Source: Roseomonas genomospecies 6 (GTDB lineage Bacteria > Pseudomonadota > Alphaproteobacteria > Azospirillales > Azospirillaceae). Taken from it: a stretch of 64,000 nt of DNA. The DNA is taken from NCBI RefSeq assembly GCF_008365375.1, contig NZ_QOKW01000002.1, forward strand, positions 124,001-188,000, given 5' to 3'. A program made the position numbers and the translations under genes. Shown here piece by piece: positions 54,174 through 63,608 of the stretch (positions are counted from its first letter, which is position 1; each line of letters starts with the position of its first letter). The notes beneath the pieces were generated by a model. It made no database searches. It saw only the letters and a program-made list of their open reading frames with translations, and was not told where the DNA came from.

Positions 54174-55361
54174 ATGGCCGCCATCGCCCCGTCGTCCCAG
54201 CCGCTTGAGGAGCCTTCCCCGATGACGCGCCCGGAGCGCTTCCTGACACGGATGATCCTCTTCCTGGTGGTCGTGGGAAGCGTGACGGCCTTGCTGTTCC
54301 CGGCCCTGCGCGCCGCCTTCATGAACAACCCGGCGCTGAACGGGCTGATCCTCGGCACGCTGCTCGCCGGTATCCTGTTCATCTTCCGCCAAGTGCTGAT
54401 GCTGCGGCCCGAGGTGGCGTGGCTGGAGCATTTCCAGTCCGGCAACCCCGCCGTCGCCGCGCCGGAGCCGGTGCTGCTCGCCCCGATGGCGCGCATGCTG
54501 CGCGAACGGCGCGGCCGCCTGACCCTGTCGGCGCTGTCGATGCGCTCGCTGCTCGACGGCATCGCCTCGCGGCTGGACGAGTCGCGGGAGCTGTCGCGCT
54601 ACCTGATCGGGCTGCTGATCTTCCTCGGCCTGCTCGGCACCTTCTGGGGCCTGCTGCACACGGTGCAGTCGGTCGGTTCGGTCATCGGCGGGCTGTCGGT
54701 GCAGGGCGGCGACGTCGGGGCGATGTTCAGCAACCTCCAGCACGGGCTGGAGGCGCCGCTGACCGGCATGGGCACGGCCTTCAGCTCCTCGCTGTTCGGT
54801 CTGGCGGGGTCGCTGGTTCTGGGCTTCCTGGAGCTTCAGGCCAGCCAGGCGCACAACCGCTTCTTCCAGGACGTGGAGGACTGGCTGTCCGGCGCCACCC
54901 GCCTGTCGAGCGGGGCCGGCGGCAGCCTGGAAACCGGCGACCAGTCGATGCCGGCCTATCTGACCGCGCTTCTGGAGCAGACGGCGGAGAACCTCGACTC
55001 GCTCCAGCGCACCGTCGCCACCGCCGAGGAGGGCCGCCGGTCCGCCAACGCCAACCTGATGGCTCTGACCGAGCGGCTGAGCACGCTGACCGACCAGATG
55101 CGCGCCGAACAGCAGCTTCTCCTGCGGCTGGGCGAGAGCCAGCTCGAGATGAAGGGGCTGCTCGACCGGTTGTCGGACGCCGCCATCGGCGGGTTCGACG
55201 ATGCCTCGCGCCAGCATCTGCGCAACATGGACATCTACCTTGCCCGCATGGTCGAGGAGTCGTCCACGGGCCGGGTCCAGGCGGTGCAGGAGATCCGCAG
55301 CGAGATCAAGCTGCTGGCCCGCACCATCGCAGCCCTGGCCGAAGAGTCGGAACAGCGCTGA
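54174..55361 (+). CDS. MotA/TolQ/ExbB-type membrane protein with long cytoplasmic coiled coil
   Basis: 395 residues. Membrane helices at about 23-45, 56-78, 143-165 and 205-230. The proton-channel signature FLGLLGTFWGLLHTVQSVGSV and the later TGMGTAFSSSLFGLAGSLVLGFLEL are of the MotA/ExbB superfamily. The C-terminal 140 residues are a coiled coil (ENLDSLQRTVATAEEGRRSA and onwards). Similar architecture occurs in ZorA of Zorya, but no nuclease or helicase genes accompany it. Paired with the MotB-like protein downstream, so a stator-like complex is inferred. Confidence 0.8.
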   Translation: MAAIAPSSQPLEEPSPMTRPERFLTRMILFLVVVGSVTALLFPALRAAFMNNPALNGLILGTLLAGILFIFRQVLMLRPEVAWLEHFQSGNPAVAAPEPVLLAPMARMLRERRGRLTLSALSMRSLLDGIASRLDESRELSRYLIGLLIFLGLLGTFWGLLHTVQSVGSVIGGLSVQGGDVGAMFSNLQHGLEAPLTGMGTAFSSSLFGLAGSLVLGFLELQASQAHNRFFQDVEDWLSGATRLSSGAGGSLETGDQSMPAYLTALLEQTAENLDSLQRTVATAEEGRRSANANLMALTERLSTLTDQMRAEQQLLLRLGESQLEMKGLLDRLSDAAIGGFDDASRQHLRNMDIYLARMVEESSTGRVQAVQEIRSEIKLLARTIAALAEESEQR

Positions 55362-55369
55362 CCTGTCTT

Positions 55370-55485
55370 CCCTCTCCCGTCCCGGGAGAGGGTGGCCGCG
55401 AAGCGGCCGGGTGAGGGTATGGGCGAGGATCAGCGCATCCTTCGTGCCACACCCTCACTCTCCTTCTCCCGAGGCGGGAGAGGGG
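55370..55485. repeat. REPIN-like pair of inverted repeats in the MotA-MotB spacer
   Basis: Left copy 55370-55418 (CCCTCTCCC...GGCCGGGTGAGGGT) and right copy 55450-55485 (ACCCTCACTCTCC...GGGAGAGGGG) are facing, with a 31-base spacer. The left copy is of the same family as the ruvC cassette repeats. Confidence 0.8.
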
Positions 55486-55511
55486 TTCAACGCCCGGAGG
55501 GACACCCCGCC

Positions 55512-56831
55512 ATGCCCAGCATCAGCCGCCGCAACGGCCACCGCGAGGCCAGCGCATGGCCCGGATGGGTGGACGCGCTGTCGTCCCTCGTCATGGTGGT
55601 CATCTTCCTGCTGATGGTCTTCATCGTCGCCCAATTCTACATGGCGACCGCTCTGACCGGACGGGACGAGCAGCTCAGCAGCCTGAACCGCAAGGTGGCG
55701 GAGCTGAACGACCTGCTGGCGCTGGAGCGGGACGCCAACGCCGACCTGCGCATCAACGTCGCCCAGCTTTCGGCGGAGCTTCAGGGCTCCGTCGCGGCGC
55801 GGGACACGATGACCAGCCGCATCGCCATGCTCCAGGGCGACCTCGACCACGCCGCCCGCGCGGCGGAGGAGTTGCAGCGCACGATCCGCGCCGACAAGGA
55901 AACCATCGAGCTGAAGCTGGCCGAGGCCGCCAGCCTCCAGGCCGACCTGAAGGCTCTGCGCGAGGCCCGGACCAAACTGGAAGGCGAACTGGCCGCCGCC
56001 GCCGCGCAGCAGCGCCTGACCGAGGAGCAGCGCCAGGCCCTGCTGACCGAGCTGGGCGGGGAGCGCGACCGCGCCAAGGCGCTGGAGTCGCGGCTCGCCA
56101 CGGCGGACGAGAAGACGATGCTCGCGCAGAAGGACATCGAGAAGCGCGACATCCGCATCACCGAACTGATGGCCTCCCTGACCGCCGAGCGGGGCGAGAC
56201 CGGCAAGGCGAACGAGCAGGTCGATCTGCTGAACCGGCAGATGGCCGCCCTGCGCGAGCAACTCGCCCGCATCGGCGCGGCTCTGGAAATCTCTGAGAAG
56301 AAGGCGGAGGAGCAGCAGGTCCAGATCGCCGAACTCGGGTCGCGGCTGAATCAGGCACTGGCCGCCAAGGTGCAGGACCTCGCCCGCTATCGGTCGGAGT
56401 TCTTCGGGCGGGTGCGCGAGGCTCTGGGCAACCGGCAGGACGTCCGCATCGTCGGCGACCGCTTCGTCTTCCAGTCGGAGCTTCTGTTCCCCTCCGGCTC
56501 CGCGACCTTGGAGGAGGCGGGCAAGCTGCGGCTGGCCGAACTGGCGCGCACGCTGATCGAGATCGGCCGGACGATCCCGCCGGACATCAATTGGGTTCTG
56601 CGCGTGGACGGCCACACCGACGCGCGCCCGGTGCGCATCCAGTTCGCCTCGAACTGGGAACTGTCGGCGGCGCGCGCGATCTCGGTCGTGAAGTATCTGA
56701 TCGACCAGGGGATTCCGGCGGACCGTCTGGCCGCCGCCGGTTTCGGCGAGTATCAGCCGCTCGACCCCGGCACCAGCGACGAGGCGCTGGCCCGGAACCG
56801 GCGGATCGAGGTGAAGCTGGATCAGCGGTAG
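55512..56831 (+). CDS. MotB/OmpA-type membrane protein with long periplasmic coiled coil
   Basis: 439 residues. One membrane helix at about 24-46 preceded by W19 and D21 (GWVDALSSLVMVVIFLLMVF), in the pattern of MotB, in which the Asp carries protons. A coiled coil of about 250 residues (60-310) follows, then an OmpA-like peptidoglycan-binding domain from about 320 with VRIVGDRFVFQSELLFPSGSA, VDGHTDARPVRIQ and FASNWELSAARAISVV. ATG 55512 has GGAGGG upstream. With the MotA-like neighbour it forms a probable ion-driven cell-wall-anchored complex of unknown job. Confidence 0.82.
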   Translation: MPSISRRNGHREASAWPGWVDALSSLVMVVIFLLMVFIVAQFYMATALTGRDEQLSSLNRKVAELNDLLALERDANADLRINVAQLSAELQGSVAARDTMTSRIAMLQGDLDHAARAAEELQRTIRADKETIELKLAEAASLQADLKALREARTKLEGELAAAAAQQRLTEEQRQALLTELGGERDRAKALESRLATADEKTMLAQKDIEKRDIRITELMASLTAERGETGKANEQVDLLNRQMAALREQLARIGAALEISEKKAEEQQVQIAELGSRLNQALAAKVQDLARYRSEFFGRVREALGNRQDVRIVGDRFVFQSELLFPSGSATLEEAGKLRLAELARTLIEIGRTIPPDINWVLRVDGHTDARPVRIQFASNWELSAARAISVVKYLIDQGIPADRLAAAGFGEYQPLDPGTSDEALARNRRIEVKLDQR

Positions 56832-56840
56832 GCCCCAGTT

Positions 56841-56969
56841 CCTTCTCCCCTCTGGGGAGAAGGTTAGGATGAGGGGGCGGCCGCAGGCCGGAAAAGCTCT
56901 GCAATGAGGCTACGTTTCCGCCCTTCGGGCGCCCCCTCACCCTGACCCTCTCCCCAGAGGGGAGAGGGT
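56841..56969. repeat. REPIN-like inverted repeat pair between convergent genes
   Basis: CCTTCTCCCCTCTGGGGAGAAGG... at 56841 faces ...CCCTCTCCCCAGAGGGGAGAGGG ending at 56969, each itself palindromic, with GGGGGCG/CGCCCCC inner arms. It fills the 156-base gap between the MotB-like and gcvPB genes and may also stop transcripts from both sides. Confidence 0.8.
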
Positions 56970-56987
56970 AATGGGGGCAAGTACGCC

Positions 56988-58553
56988 CTACTCCGCCGCG
57001 ACCTTCTCCGGCTCAACCACCGGCGCCCACCGCAGCACCGGCTTGCGCGCCGCGGCGGTCTCGTCCAGGCGGCGGCGCGGGGTCAGGCGCGGGGCACCCT
57101 GGAAATAGGCCACGTCGCCGGACTTGGCCCGCTCCGCAAGGGCGCGCAGGGCGGTCACGAACTGGTCCAGGCTGGCCTTCGACTCCGTCTCGGTCGGCTC
57201 GATCAGGAGGGCACCATGCACGACCAGCGGGAAGTACATGGTCATCGGGTGGAAGCCCTCGTCGATCAGCGCCTTGGCGATGTCGAGCGTGGTCACCCCC
57301 GTCCCCTTCAGGAAACGGTCGTCGAACAGGCACTCGTGCATGCATGGTCCCTCGAAGGAGGGCGTCATCACGTCCTGGAGGCGGGCCAGCAGGTAGTTCG
57401 CGTTCAGAACCGCGTCGTTCGCCACCTGCCGCAGCCCGTCGGCGCCGTGGCTCATCATGTAGGCGAGCGCGCGGACGAACATGCCCATCTGGCCGTGGAA
57501 CGCCTTCATCCGCCCGAAGGCCGGGCCGTCGCCGGCCTGCTCCACCAGACGGAAGGCGCCGTCCTTGTCCTGGACCACGTAGGGCACCGGAACGAAGGGA
57601 GCCAGCGACTCCGCGAAGACCACCGGGCCGGAGCCCGGACCGCCGCCGCCGTGCGGGGTGGAGAAGGTCTTGTGCAGGTTGATGTGCATCACGTCGATGC
57701 CGAGGTCCGCCGGACGCACCCGCCCGACGATGGCGTTGAAGTTGGCGCCGTCGCAATAGAAATAGGCGCCCGCCGCGTGCACCGCCTCGGCGATGGTGAT
57801 GATGTCGCGCTCGAACAGGCCGCAGGTGTTCGGATTGGTCAGCATCAGGCCGGCCACGTCGGGGCCGAGTTTGGCCTTCAGCGCCTCCAGATCGACTCGC
57901 CCGTCCTCGGTCGCCGGGATCGCCTCGACCGTGTAGCCGCAGGCGGCGGCGGTCGCCGGGTTGGTGCCGTGGGCGCTTTCCGGGACGAGGATCTTGGTGC
58001 GGCCCTTATCGCCCTTGGCGTCATGGGCGGAGCGGATCGCCATGATGCCGCACATCTCGCCATGCGCGCCCGCCGCCGGGGCCAGCGTCACCGCCGCCAT
58101 GCCGGTCAGCGTGGCGAGCCAGCGGCCAAGCTCCGCCATAAGCTCCAAGGCGCCCTGCACCGTGCTTTCGGGCTGGAGCGGGTGCACGTCGGCGAAACCG
58201 GGAAGCCGCGCCATCTTCTCGTTCAGGCGCGGGTTGTGCTTCATCGTGCAGGAGCCGAGCGGATACAGGCCGCTGTCGATGGCGTAGTTCTTCTGCGACA
58301 GGCGGGTGTAGTGGCGGACCACCTGCGGCTCGGCGAGCCCCGGAAGCCCGATCCGGCCGCGCGGCTTCACCGCACCCAGCCGCGAGCCCACCGCCGGAAC
58401 GTCCGGCAGGTCCACACCGCAACGCCCCGCGCTGTCCTGTTCGAAGATCAGCGGCTCTTCGATCTGAAGGCCGCGGTTGCCGGTGACGGTCTCCGGAACG
58501 GCGCTGTCCGTGCTCTGGATACCGGTCGGGCGACCCTGGTTGTTCATGCTCAT
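56988..58553 (-). CDS. gcvPB: Glycine dehydrogenase (decarboxylating) subunit 2
   Basis: 521 residues. P-protein C-terminal half, PLP-dependent. PLP lysine K295 in INLHKTFSTPHGGGGPG; other signatures YPLGSCTMKHNP, PESAHGTNPATAAACGY and LTNPNTCGLFERDI. It decarboxylates glycine and passes methylamine to the GcvH lipoyl arm. ATG 58553 overlaps the gcvPA stop by four bases. Confidence 0.96.
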   Translation of the reverse strand: MSMNNQGRPTGIQSTDSAVPETVTGNRGLQIEEPLIFEQDSAGRCGVDLPDVPAVGSRLGAVKPRGRIGLPGLAEPQVVRHYTRLSQKNYAIDSGLYPLGSCTMKHNPRLNEKMARLPGFADVHPLQPESTVQGALELMAELGRWLATLTGMAAVTLAPAAGAHGEMCGIMAIRSAHDAKGDKGRTKILVPESAHGTNPATAAACGYTVEAIPATEDGRVDLEALKAKLGPDVAGLMLTNPNTCGLFERDIITIAEAVHAAGAYFYCDGANFNAIVGRVRPADLGIDVMHINLHKTFSTPHGGGGPGSGPVVFAESLAPFVPVPYVVQDKDGAFRLVEQAGDGPAFGRMKAFHGQMGMFVRALAYMMSHGADGLRQVANDAVLNANYLLARLQDVMTPSFEGPCMHECLFDDRFLKGTGVTTLDIAKALIDEGFHPMTMYFPLVVHGALLIEPTETESKASLDQFVTALRALAERAKSGDVAYFQGAPRLTPRRRLDETAAARKPVLRWAPVVEPEKVAAE

Positions 58554-59893
58554 CACAGAACCTCGGCGAGGGCGGTGGCGAAGGCGTCCATGTCGGACTC
58601 GGTGTTGGTCTCGGTGGCGGCGACAATCAGCAGGTCGTCCAGCCCGCCGCCGAACAGGCGGGACGCCGGGACGCCGCCCAGGATGCCGCGTTGCGCCAGC
58701 GCTTCGACCACGTCCGCCGCGGGCTTGGGCAGTTTCACCGTGAATTCGTTGAAGAAGCTGCCGTTGACGATCTCCACACCCTTCACCGCGGCCAGCTTGT
58801 CGGCCAGTTGCACGGCCTTGGCGTGATTGATCTGGGCGAGCCGGGCAAAGCCCTCCTCCCCCAGCAGGCTGAGGTGGATGGAGAAGGCCAGAGCGCACAG
58901 GCCGGAGTTGGTGCAGATGTTGGAGGTCGCCTTCTCGCGGCGGATGTGCTGCTCGCGGGTGGAGAGCGTCAGCACGAAGCCGCGCCGGCCGTCGGCGTCC
59001 ACCGTCTGGCCGCAGAGGCGGCCCGGCATCTGCCGGACCAGCTTCTCCTTCACCGCGAACAGCCCGACATAGGGGCCGCCGAAGTTCAGCGCGTTGCCCA
59101 GAGACTGGCCTTCCGCCGCCACGATGTCGGCGCCCATCGCGCCCGGTGGGGTCAGCAGGCCGAGCGACACGGCCTCCGTCACCACGACGATCAGCAGGGC
59201 GCCCTTGGCCTGACACTCCTTGCCCAGCTCGGTGTAATCGCGGACATGGCCGAACACGTCCGGGTTCTGCACGACGACGCAGGAGGTGTCGCCGTCCACC
59301 TCGGCCAGCAGGTCCTCGCCACCGGTCGGGGCCGGCGGCATGGCGACCGTCTCGAAGCCGATGAAGCGGGCGTCGGTGGTGGTGGTGTCGCGGTAATGGG
59401 GGTGCAGGCCGCCGGACAGCACGGCCTTCTTCCGCCGGGTGACGCGGTTCGCCATCATCACGGCTTCCGCGCAGGCGGTGGCGCCGTCGTACATGGAGGC
59501 GTTGGCGACGTCCATGCCGGTCAGCAGCGAGACCTGGGTCTGGAATTCGAACAGGACCTGAAGCGTGCCCTGGCTCACCTCCGGCTGGTACGGGGTGTAG
59601 GCGGTCAGGAACTCGCCGCGCTGCACCAGATGGTCCACCGTCGCCGGGATGTGGTGGCGGTAGGCGCCGGCGCCGAGGAAGCTCGGCACGCTGCCGGCGG
59701 GCAGGTTCTTCCCCGCCATCGCCGACAGGGCGCGATCGACCTCAAGCTCGCCCATATGGTTGGACAGCCCCTCGATCGGGCCGGAGAGGCGGGCCGCCTC
59801 GGGCACGTCGCGGAACAGCGCGTCCACCGACGGCACGCCAATGGCCTCCAGCATGGACCGCCGGTCGGCCTCGGTCAGGGGCAGATAGCGCAT
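58553..59893 (-). CDS. gcvPA: Glycine dehydrogenase (decarboxylating) subunit 1
   Basis: 446 residues. [20 protein letters not shown] opening, [39 protein letters not shown], and [34 protein letters not shown] are diagnostic of the N-terminal half in the split P-protein. It lacks the PLP lysine, which is in subunit 2. One base after gcvH. Confidence 0.96.
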   Translation of the reverse strand: MRYLPLTEADRRSMLEAIGVPSVDALFRDVPEAARLSGPIEGLSNHMGELEVDRALSAMAGKNLPAGSVPSFLGAGAYRHHIPATVDHLVQRGEFLTAYTPYQPEVSQGTLQVLFEFQTQVSLLTGMDVANASMYDGATACAEAVMMANRVTRRKKAVLSGGLHPHYRDTTTTDARFIGFETVAMPPAPTGGEDLLAEVDGDTSCVVVQNPDVFGHVRDYTELGKECQAKGALLIVVVTEAVSLGLLTPPGAMGADIVAAEGQSLGNALNFGGPYVGLFAVKEKLVRQMPGRLCGQTVDADGRRGFVLTLSTREQHIRREKATSNICTNSGLCALAFSIHLSLLGEEGFARLAQINHAKAVQLADKLAAVKGVEIVNGSFFNEFTVKLPKPAADVVEALAQRGILGGVPASRLFGGGLDDLLIVAATETNTESDMDAFATALAEVL

Positions 59894-59894
59894 C

Positions 59895-60269
59895 TCAGGC
59901 CTGCCCTTCCACGAAGGCCTTGTAGGCGGCTTCGTCCATCAGCCCATCCAACTCCGACGGGTTGCTGAGGCGCAGCTTGAAGAACCAGCCGGTGGTCTCC
60001 GCCCCGGCGTTCACCAGCGACGGGTCGTTCTCCAGATCGGCGTTGGCCTCGATCACCTCGCCGGAGACCGGGGCGAACACGTCGCTGGCGGCCTTCACCG
60101 ATTCCACGACGGCGGCTTCCTTGCCCTGCTGAAGCTGGCGGCCGACATCCGGCAGTTCGACGAACACGACGTCGCCGAGCTGGTGCTGGGCGTGGTCGCT
60201 GACGCCGACGGTGCCGACGTCGCCCTCGACGCGGACCCACTCATGGTCCTTGGTGTACTTGATGGTCAT
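59895..60269 (-). CDS. gcvH: Glycine cleavage system H protein
   Basis: 124 residues. Lipoyl carrier domain with K59 in [18 protein letters not shown]. Starts [17 protein letters not shown]. Shuttles the aminomethyl group among P, T and L proteins. Located 32 bases after gcvT. Confidence 0.97.
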   Translation of the reverse strand: MTIKYTKDHEWVRVEGDVGTVGVSDHAQHQLGDVVFVELPDVGRQLQQGKEAAVVESVKAASDVFAPVSGEVIEANADLENDPSLVNAGAETTGWFFKLRLSNPSELDGLMDEAAYKAFVEGQA

Positions 60270-60301
60270 GGTCTTCCCCTGTTCGCTCGGTGTTTGTTTG
60301 G

Positions 60302-61414
60302 TCAGCCGCGGTAGTAACGCTGCGGCACGAAGGGCATGGCGGCGACCTTGGCGGCCAGCGGCTTGCCGCGGACCATGAGCTGCACCGGCGTGCCCACGGC
60401 GGCGTGCGCGCGGTCCACATAGCCCATGGCGACCGGGGCCGAGGCGGTGGGACCGAAGCCGCCGCTGGTCACCTCGCCGATCTTCTTGCCGTCCGTGTCG
60501 CAGATGTCGGTGTGCTCGCGGGCCGGCTGGCGGCCTTCCGGCTGGATGCCGACCCGGCGGCGCGGAGTCCCGTTGGCGAGCTGGTCCTTGATGACGTCGT
60601 AACCGGGGAAGCCTCCCTCCTCCCGGCGGCGCTTGGACAGCGCCCATTCCAGTCCGGCTTCGACCGGGGTCGTCGTCTCGTCGATGTCGTGGCCGTAGAG
60701 GCAGAGCCCGGCTTCCAGGCGCAGCGAGTCGCGGGCACCCAGCCCGATGGCTTCCACCTCGTCCTCGGCCAGCAGAGCGCGGGCGATGGTTTGGGCGTCG
60801 GATTTGTCGCAGGAAATCTCGTAGCCGTCCTCACCCGTGTAGCCGGAGCGGGTGATGATGACTGGGATGCCGTTGAAGGTGGCCGGCAGGTAGCTCATGA
60901 ACTTCATGGTGGCCGCTTCGGGGATGAAGCGTCCCAGCACCGCCGCGGCCTCCGGCCCCTGAAGGGCCATCAGGGCGAGGTCGTCCAGCAGTTCCACCTC
61001 GGCCTTGCCCTTCAGGCGCTCGCGCATGTGGGCGACGTCGTGGTCCTTGCGGGCGGCGTTGACGACCAGGAACAGGTGGTCGCCTGCGTTGGTGACCATC
61101 AGGTCGTCCAGGATGCCACCCTGCTCGTTCAGGAACAGCGTGTAGCGCATGCGCCCACGAGCCAGCCCCTTGATGTCGCCGGGGACCAGCGATTCGAGCG
61201 CCGCCGCGGGGTCGTCGCCGGTCAGGCGCACCTGCCCCATGTGCGACACGTCGAACAGCCCGGCCTTCGCGCGGGTGTGCTGGTGTTCCTTGAGGATGCC
61301 GAGCGGGTACTGCACCGGCATGTCGTAGCCGGCGAAGGGCACCATCTTGCCCTTCAGCTCCAGATGGAGGCTGTGCAGCGGCGTTGTCTTGAGGGACTCA
61401 GAAGCCTCGGTCAC
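60302..61414 (-). CDS. gcvT: Aminomethyltransferase (glycine cleavage T protein)
   Basis: 370 residues from GTG 61414 with GGAGG seven bases ahead. THF-dependent release of ammonia from the H-bound aminomethyl group. Signatures [31 protein letters not shown] and [19 protein letters not shown]. First gene of gcvT-gcvH-gcvPA-gcvPB. No L-protein (lpd) gene is present in the window. Confidence 0.96.
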   Translation of the reverse strand: MTEASESLKTTPLHSLHLELKGKMVPFAGYDMPVQYPLGILKEHQHTRAKAGLFDVSHMGQVRLTGDDPAAALESLVPGDIKGLARGRMRYTLFLNEQGGILDDLMVTNAGDHLFLVVNAARKDHDVAHMRERLKGKAEVELLDDLALMALQGPEAAAVLGRFIPEAATMKFMSYLPATFNGIPVIITRSGYTGEDGYEISCDKSDAQTIARALLAEDEVEAIGLGARDSLRLEAGLCLYGHDIDETTTPVEAGLEWALSKRRREEGGFPGYDVIKDQLANGTPRRRVGIQPEGRQPAREHTDICDTDGKKIGEVTSGGFGPTASAPVAMGYVDRAHAAVGTPVQLMVRGKPLAAKVAAMPFVPQRYYRG

Positions 61415-61469
61415 GCGGGTCCTCCGACATAGGGTCGCACAACCCGCGCCGGAATTGGCGCAGGTCCTG

Positions 61470-61695
61470 CCCCCTCTGTCCTGGACCTGAGAGATTCACC
61501 GGCGGGGTCCAACCCTTGACAACCGGTTTACTCCTTCGGTGAGCCGTCGTCCGCTATGCGCGGACAAAGCTGCTTTCCAGAGTTGCCTTATCCCCCTTGC
61601 GGTCCTTTTGCCTGAGAGTTTCCGGGGCGGTTGCTCCTTCGGCGCCACCGTCCGACATCCGGTTTTCCGGTGGCCGGACGGCGATCTCTCCCGCG
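61470..61695 (-). promoter_or_regulatory. Tandem glycine riboswitch
   Basis: On the minus strand two aptamers occur in line. Aptamer I (about 61695-61596): GCGGGAGAGATCGCC, GCCGAAGGAGCAA, AAACTCTCAGGCAAAAGGACC. Aptamer II (about 61580-61470): CTGGAAAGCAG, CACCGAAGGAGTAAACC, GAATCTCTCAGGTCCAGGACAGAGGGG. Both show the conserved CGAAGGAG and CTCTCAGG blocks. It ends 55 bases before gcvT. Glycine binding turns on gcv expression in this class. Confidence 0.93.
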
Positions 61696-61719
61696 AGGGA
61701 TCGTCAGCTTGTGCCGCTT

Positions 61720-61747
61720 AACCTACCGGGACCTTTGGGAATGTCAA
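61720..61747 (-). promoter_or_regulatory. Candidate sigma-70 promoter of the gcv operon
   Basis: TTGACA (61742-61747) and TAGGTT (61720-61725) on the minus strand with 16-base spacing, about 25 bases before the first riboswitch aptamer. A perfect -35 match makes it likely. The rest of the gap up to 61864 holds no gene but has two GAAATCCGTG copies. Confidence 0.6.
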
Positions 61748-61864
61748 TCGGGGTTCGATGCGGCTTCCGGCGGGCGCCGGAAATCCGTGGTCCAATCCGC
61801 GAAATCCGTGAAGGTCCCGTTCCCGGCGAGGATCGGGGGCGCCTCCCATTCCCCCGTCACCCGC

Positions 61865-62461
61865 TCACTGCTTCATCTGCGCCCGGTTGAAGGCCAACTG
61901 CTCCGGCGTCAACTGGAAGCCGAGGAAAATCTTCCAGTCCTTGCCGTTGGCATCCTTGGGCAGCGGGATCTTCGGCGCCAGCTCCTCACGGCTGCCGGAG
62001 CGGAGCTTGCCCGCCTCGAAGGTCACGGAGGTGTCGAACTCCGTCTTGGTGGTCGGCGTCTCCTCGCCCGGTTTGGCGACGGCGACGAAATAGCGGTAAT
62101 TCGCCGTGTTGCCCTGCATCGCCGGTCCGCGCTCCGCGATCAGGAAGACGTTCACGTTCACCGTGACGCCGTCGCTGGTGTAATCGCAGTTGCCGGAGTA
62201 ATCGGCCAGAGCCGCGCGGGAGGTCACGTCCGTCAGGTCGCGCCCGCCGTTGCGGAACTGGGTGACCTCCGCCAGATCGCGGACGATCGACACCTTCGGG
62301 CAGGCCAGCGCCGCGTCCGCCGGCGTGTTCGATCCGCCCCCCAAGCCGGAGCAGCCGGTGAGCGCCAAGACGCCGAGACCCGCGCCGAGACTCGCGAATG
62401 CAAGCGCCCGCGGGCTTTTCCGGACGGGGGTTCCTATATTACGGTCGCGGCGGCGGTCCAT
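61865..62461 (-). CDS. Hypothetical lipoprotein
   Basis: 198 residues. Signal peptide [20 protein letters not shown] has a lipobox LTGC. The mature part ([81 protein letters not shown]) reads as a beta-sandwich domain seen in alphaproteobacterial lipoproteins of unknown role. Divergent from ispH with a 134-base gap. Confidence 0.8.
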   Translation of the reverse strand: MDRRRDRNIGTPVRKSPRALAFASLGAGLGVLALTGCSGLGGGSNTPADAALACPKVSIVRDLAEVTQFRNGGRDLTDVTSRAALADYSGNCDYTSDGVTVNVNVFLIAERGPAMQGNTANYRYFVAVAKPGEETPTTKTEFDTSVTFEAGKLRSGSREELAPKIPLPKDANGKDWKIFLGFQLTPEQLAFNRAQMKQ

Positions 62462-62595
62462 CGGTCTGGCCTAACGGTTGGAAGGGTGTGTTCTGCCACG
62501 ACTTTAGAGAAGCGGTGGGGCCGGCACAAGGCCACGCCGCCGCTCCGACGAACGAACCCATACGGCCCCTTTTTCGAGACACCGGAACGACGCGC

Positions 62596-63576
62596 ATGAC
62601 CCAGACGCCCCTGACCATCCTGCTCGCGGCCCCCCGTGGCTTCTGCGCCGGCGTGGACCGCGCGATCCAGATCGTGGAGGTGGCGCTGGAGCGGTTCGGC
62701 GCCCCCGTCTATGTCCGGCACGAGATCGTCCACAACCGATTCGTGGTGCAGAGCCTGGAGGCCAAGGGCGCCATCTTCGTGGACGAGCTGGATCAGGTGC
62801 CCGACGGCGTGCCGGTGGTCTTCTCGGCCCATGGCGTGCCGAAGTCGGTGCCGGCTGCGGCGGAGCAGCGCGGCCTGTTCTACCTCGACGCCACCTGCCC
62901 GCTGGTCAGCAAGGTGCACCGCGAGGCCGAACGCCACTTCAACGAGGGGCGCCAGATCGTGCTGATCGGCCATGCCGGCCACCCGGAGGTGATCGGCACC
63001 ATGGGCCAGTTGCCGGAAGGCGCGGTGGTGCTGGTGGAGACGGTGGAGGACGTGGCGACGGTCCAGGTCGCCGATCCGGACAACCTCGCCTACGCCACCC
63101 AGACCACCCTGTCGGTGGACGAGACGGCCAGCATCGTCGCGGCTCTTCAGGCCCGCTTCTCGTCCATCAGCGGGCCGAAGAAGGAGGACATCTGCTACGC
63201 CACCACCAACCGCCAGCAGGCGGTGAAGGCCATAGCACCCAAGGTGGACGCCCTGCTGGTGCTGGGCGCGCCGAACTCCTCCAATTCCAAGCGGCTTGTC
63301 GAGGTGGCGAAGATCCACGGCTGCCAGCGGGCGCAGCTCGTCCAGCGCGCGGCGGACATCGACTGGTCGGCCCTGGACGGAGTCGCCACGCTGGGCATCA
63401 CCGCCGGAGCCTCCGCCCCCGAAGTGCTGGTGGAGGAGGTCATCGAGGCCGCCCGCGCCCGCTACGCCGTGACGGTTGAGGAGCTTCGCACCGCCTTCGA
63501 GGACATCACCTTCAAGCTGCCGAAGCCGCTCCTGGACGGCGGCGCCCCTTCCCGTCCGGTCCCGGCGGACGCATAA
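62596..63576 (+). CDS. ispH: 4-hydroxy-3-methylbut-2-enyl diphosphate reductase
   Basis: 326 residues. Last step of the MEP isoprenoid pathway. The three Fe-S cysteines are C17 ([11 protein letters not shown]), C101 ([11 protein letters not shown]) and C200 ([11 protein letters not shown]), plus HGH-like SAHGVP and the [10 protein letters not shown] nucleotide-like loop. ATG 62596 is the family start, while the frame is open further upstream. Confidence 0.97.
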   Translation: MTQTPLTILLAAPRGFCAGVDRAIQIVEVALERFGAPVYVRHEIVHNRFVVQSLEAKGAIFVDELDQVPDGVPVVFSAHGVPKSVPAAAEQRGLFYLDATCPLVSKVHREAERHFNEGRQIVLIGHAGHPEVIGTMGQLPEGAVVLVETVEDVATVQVADPDNLAYATQTTLSVDETASIVAALQARFSSISGPKKEDICYATTNRQQAVKAIAPKVDALLVLGAPNSSNSKRLVEVAKIHGCQRAQLVQRAADIDWSALDGVATLGITAGASAPEVLVEEVIEAARARYAVTVEELRTAFEDITFKLPKPLLDGGAPSRPVPADA

Positions 63577-63608
63577 TCCAGGGACCGGCCTTCGCGAAGG
63601 AGACGTTC

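Noticed and set aside
54174..56831. Zorya anti-phage system
   Set aside because: ZorA/ZorB-like architecture is present, but no zorC, zorD or zorE gene lies nearby, so a defence call is not supported.
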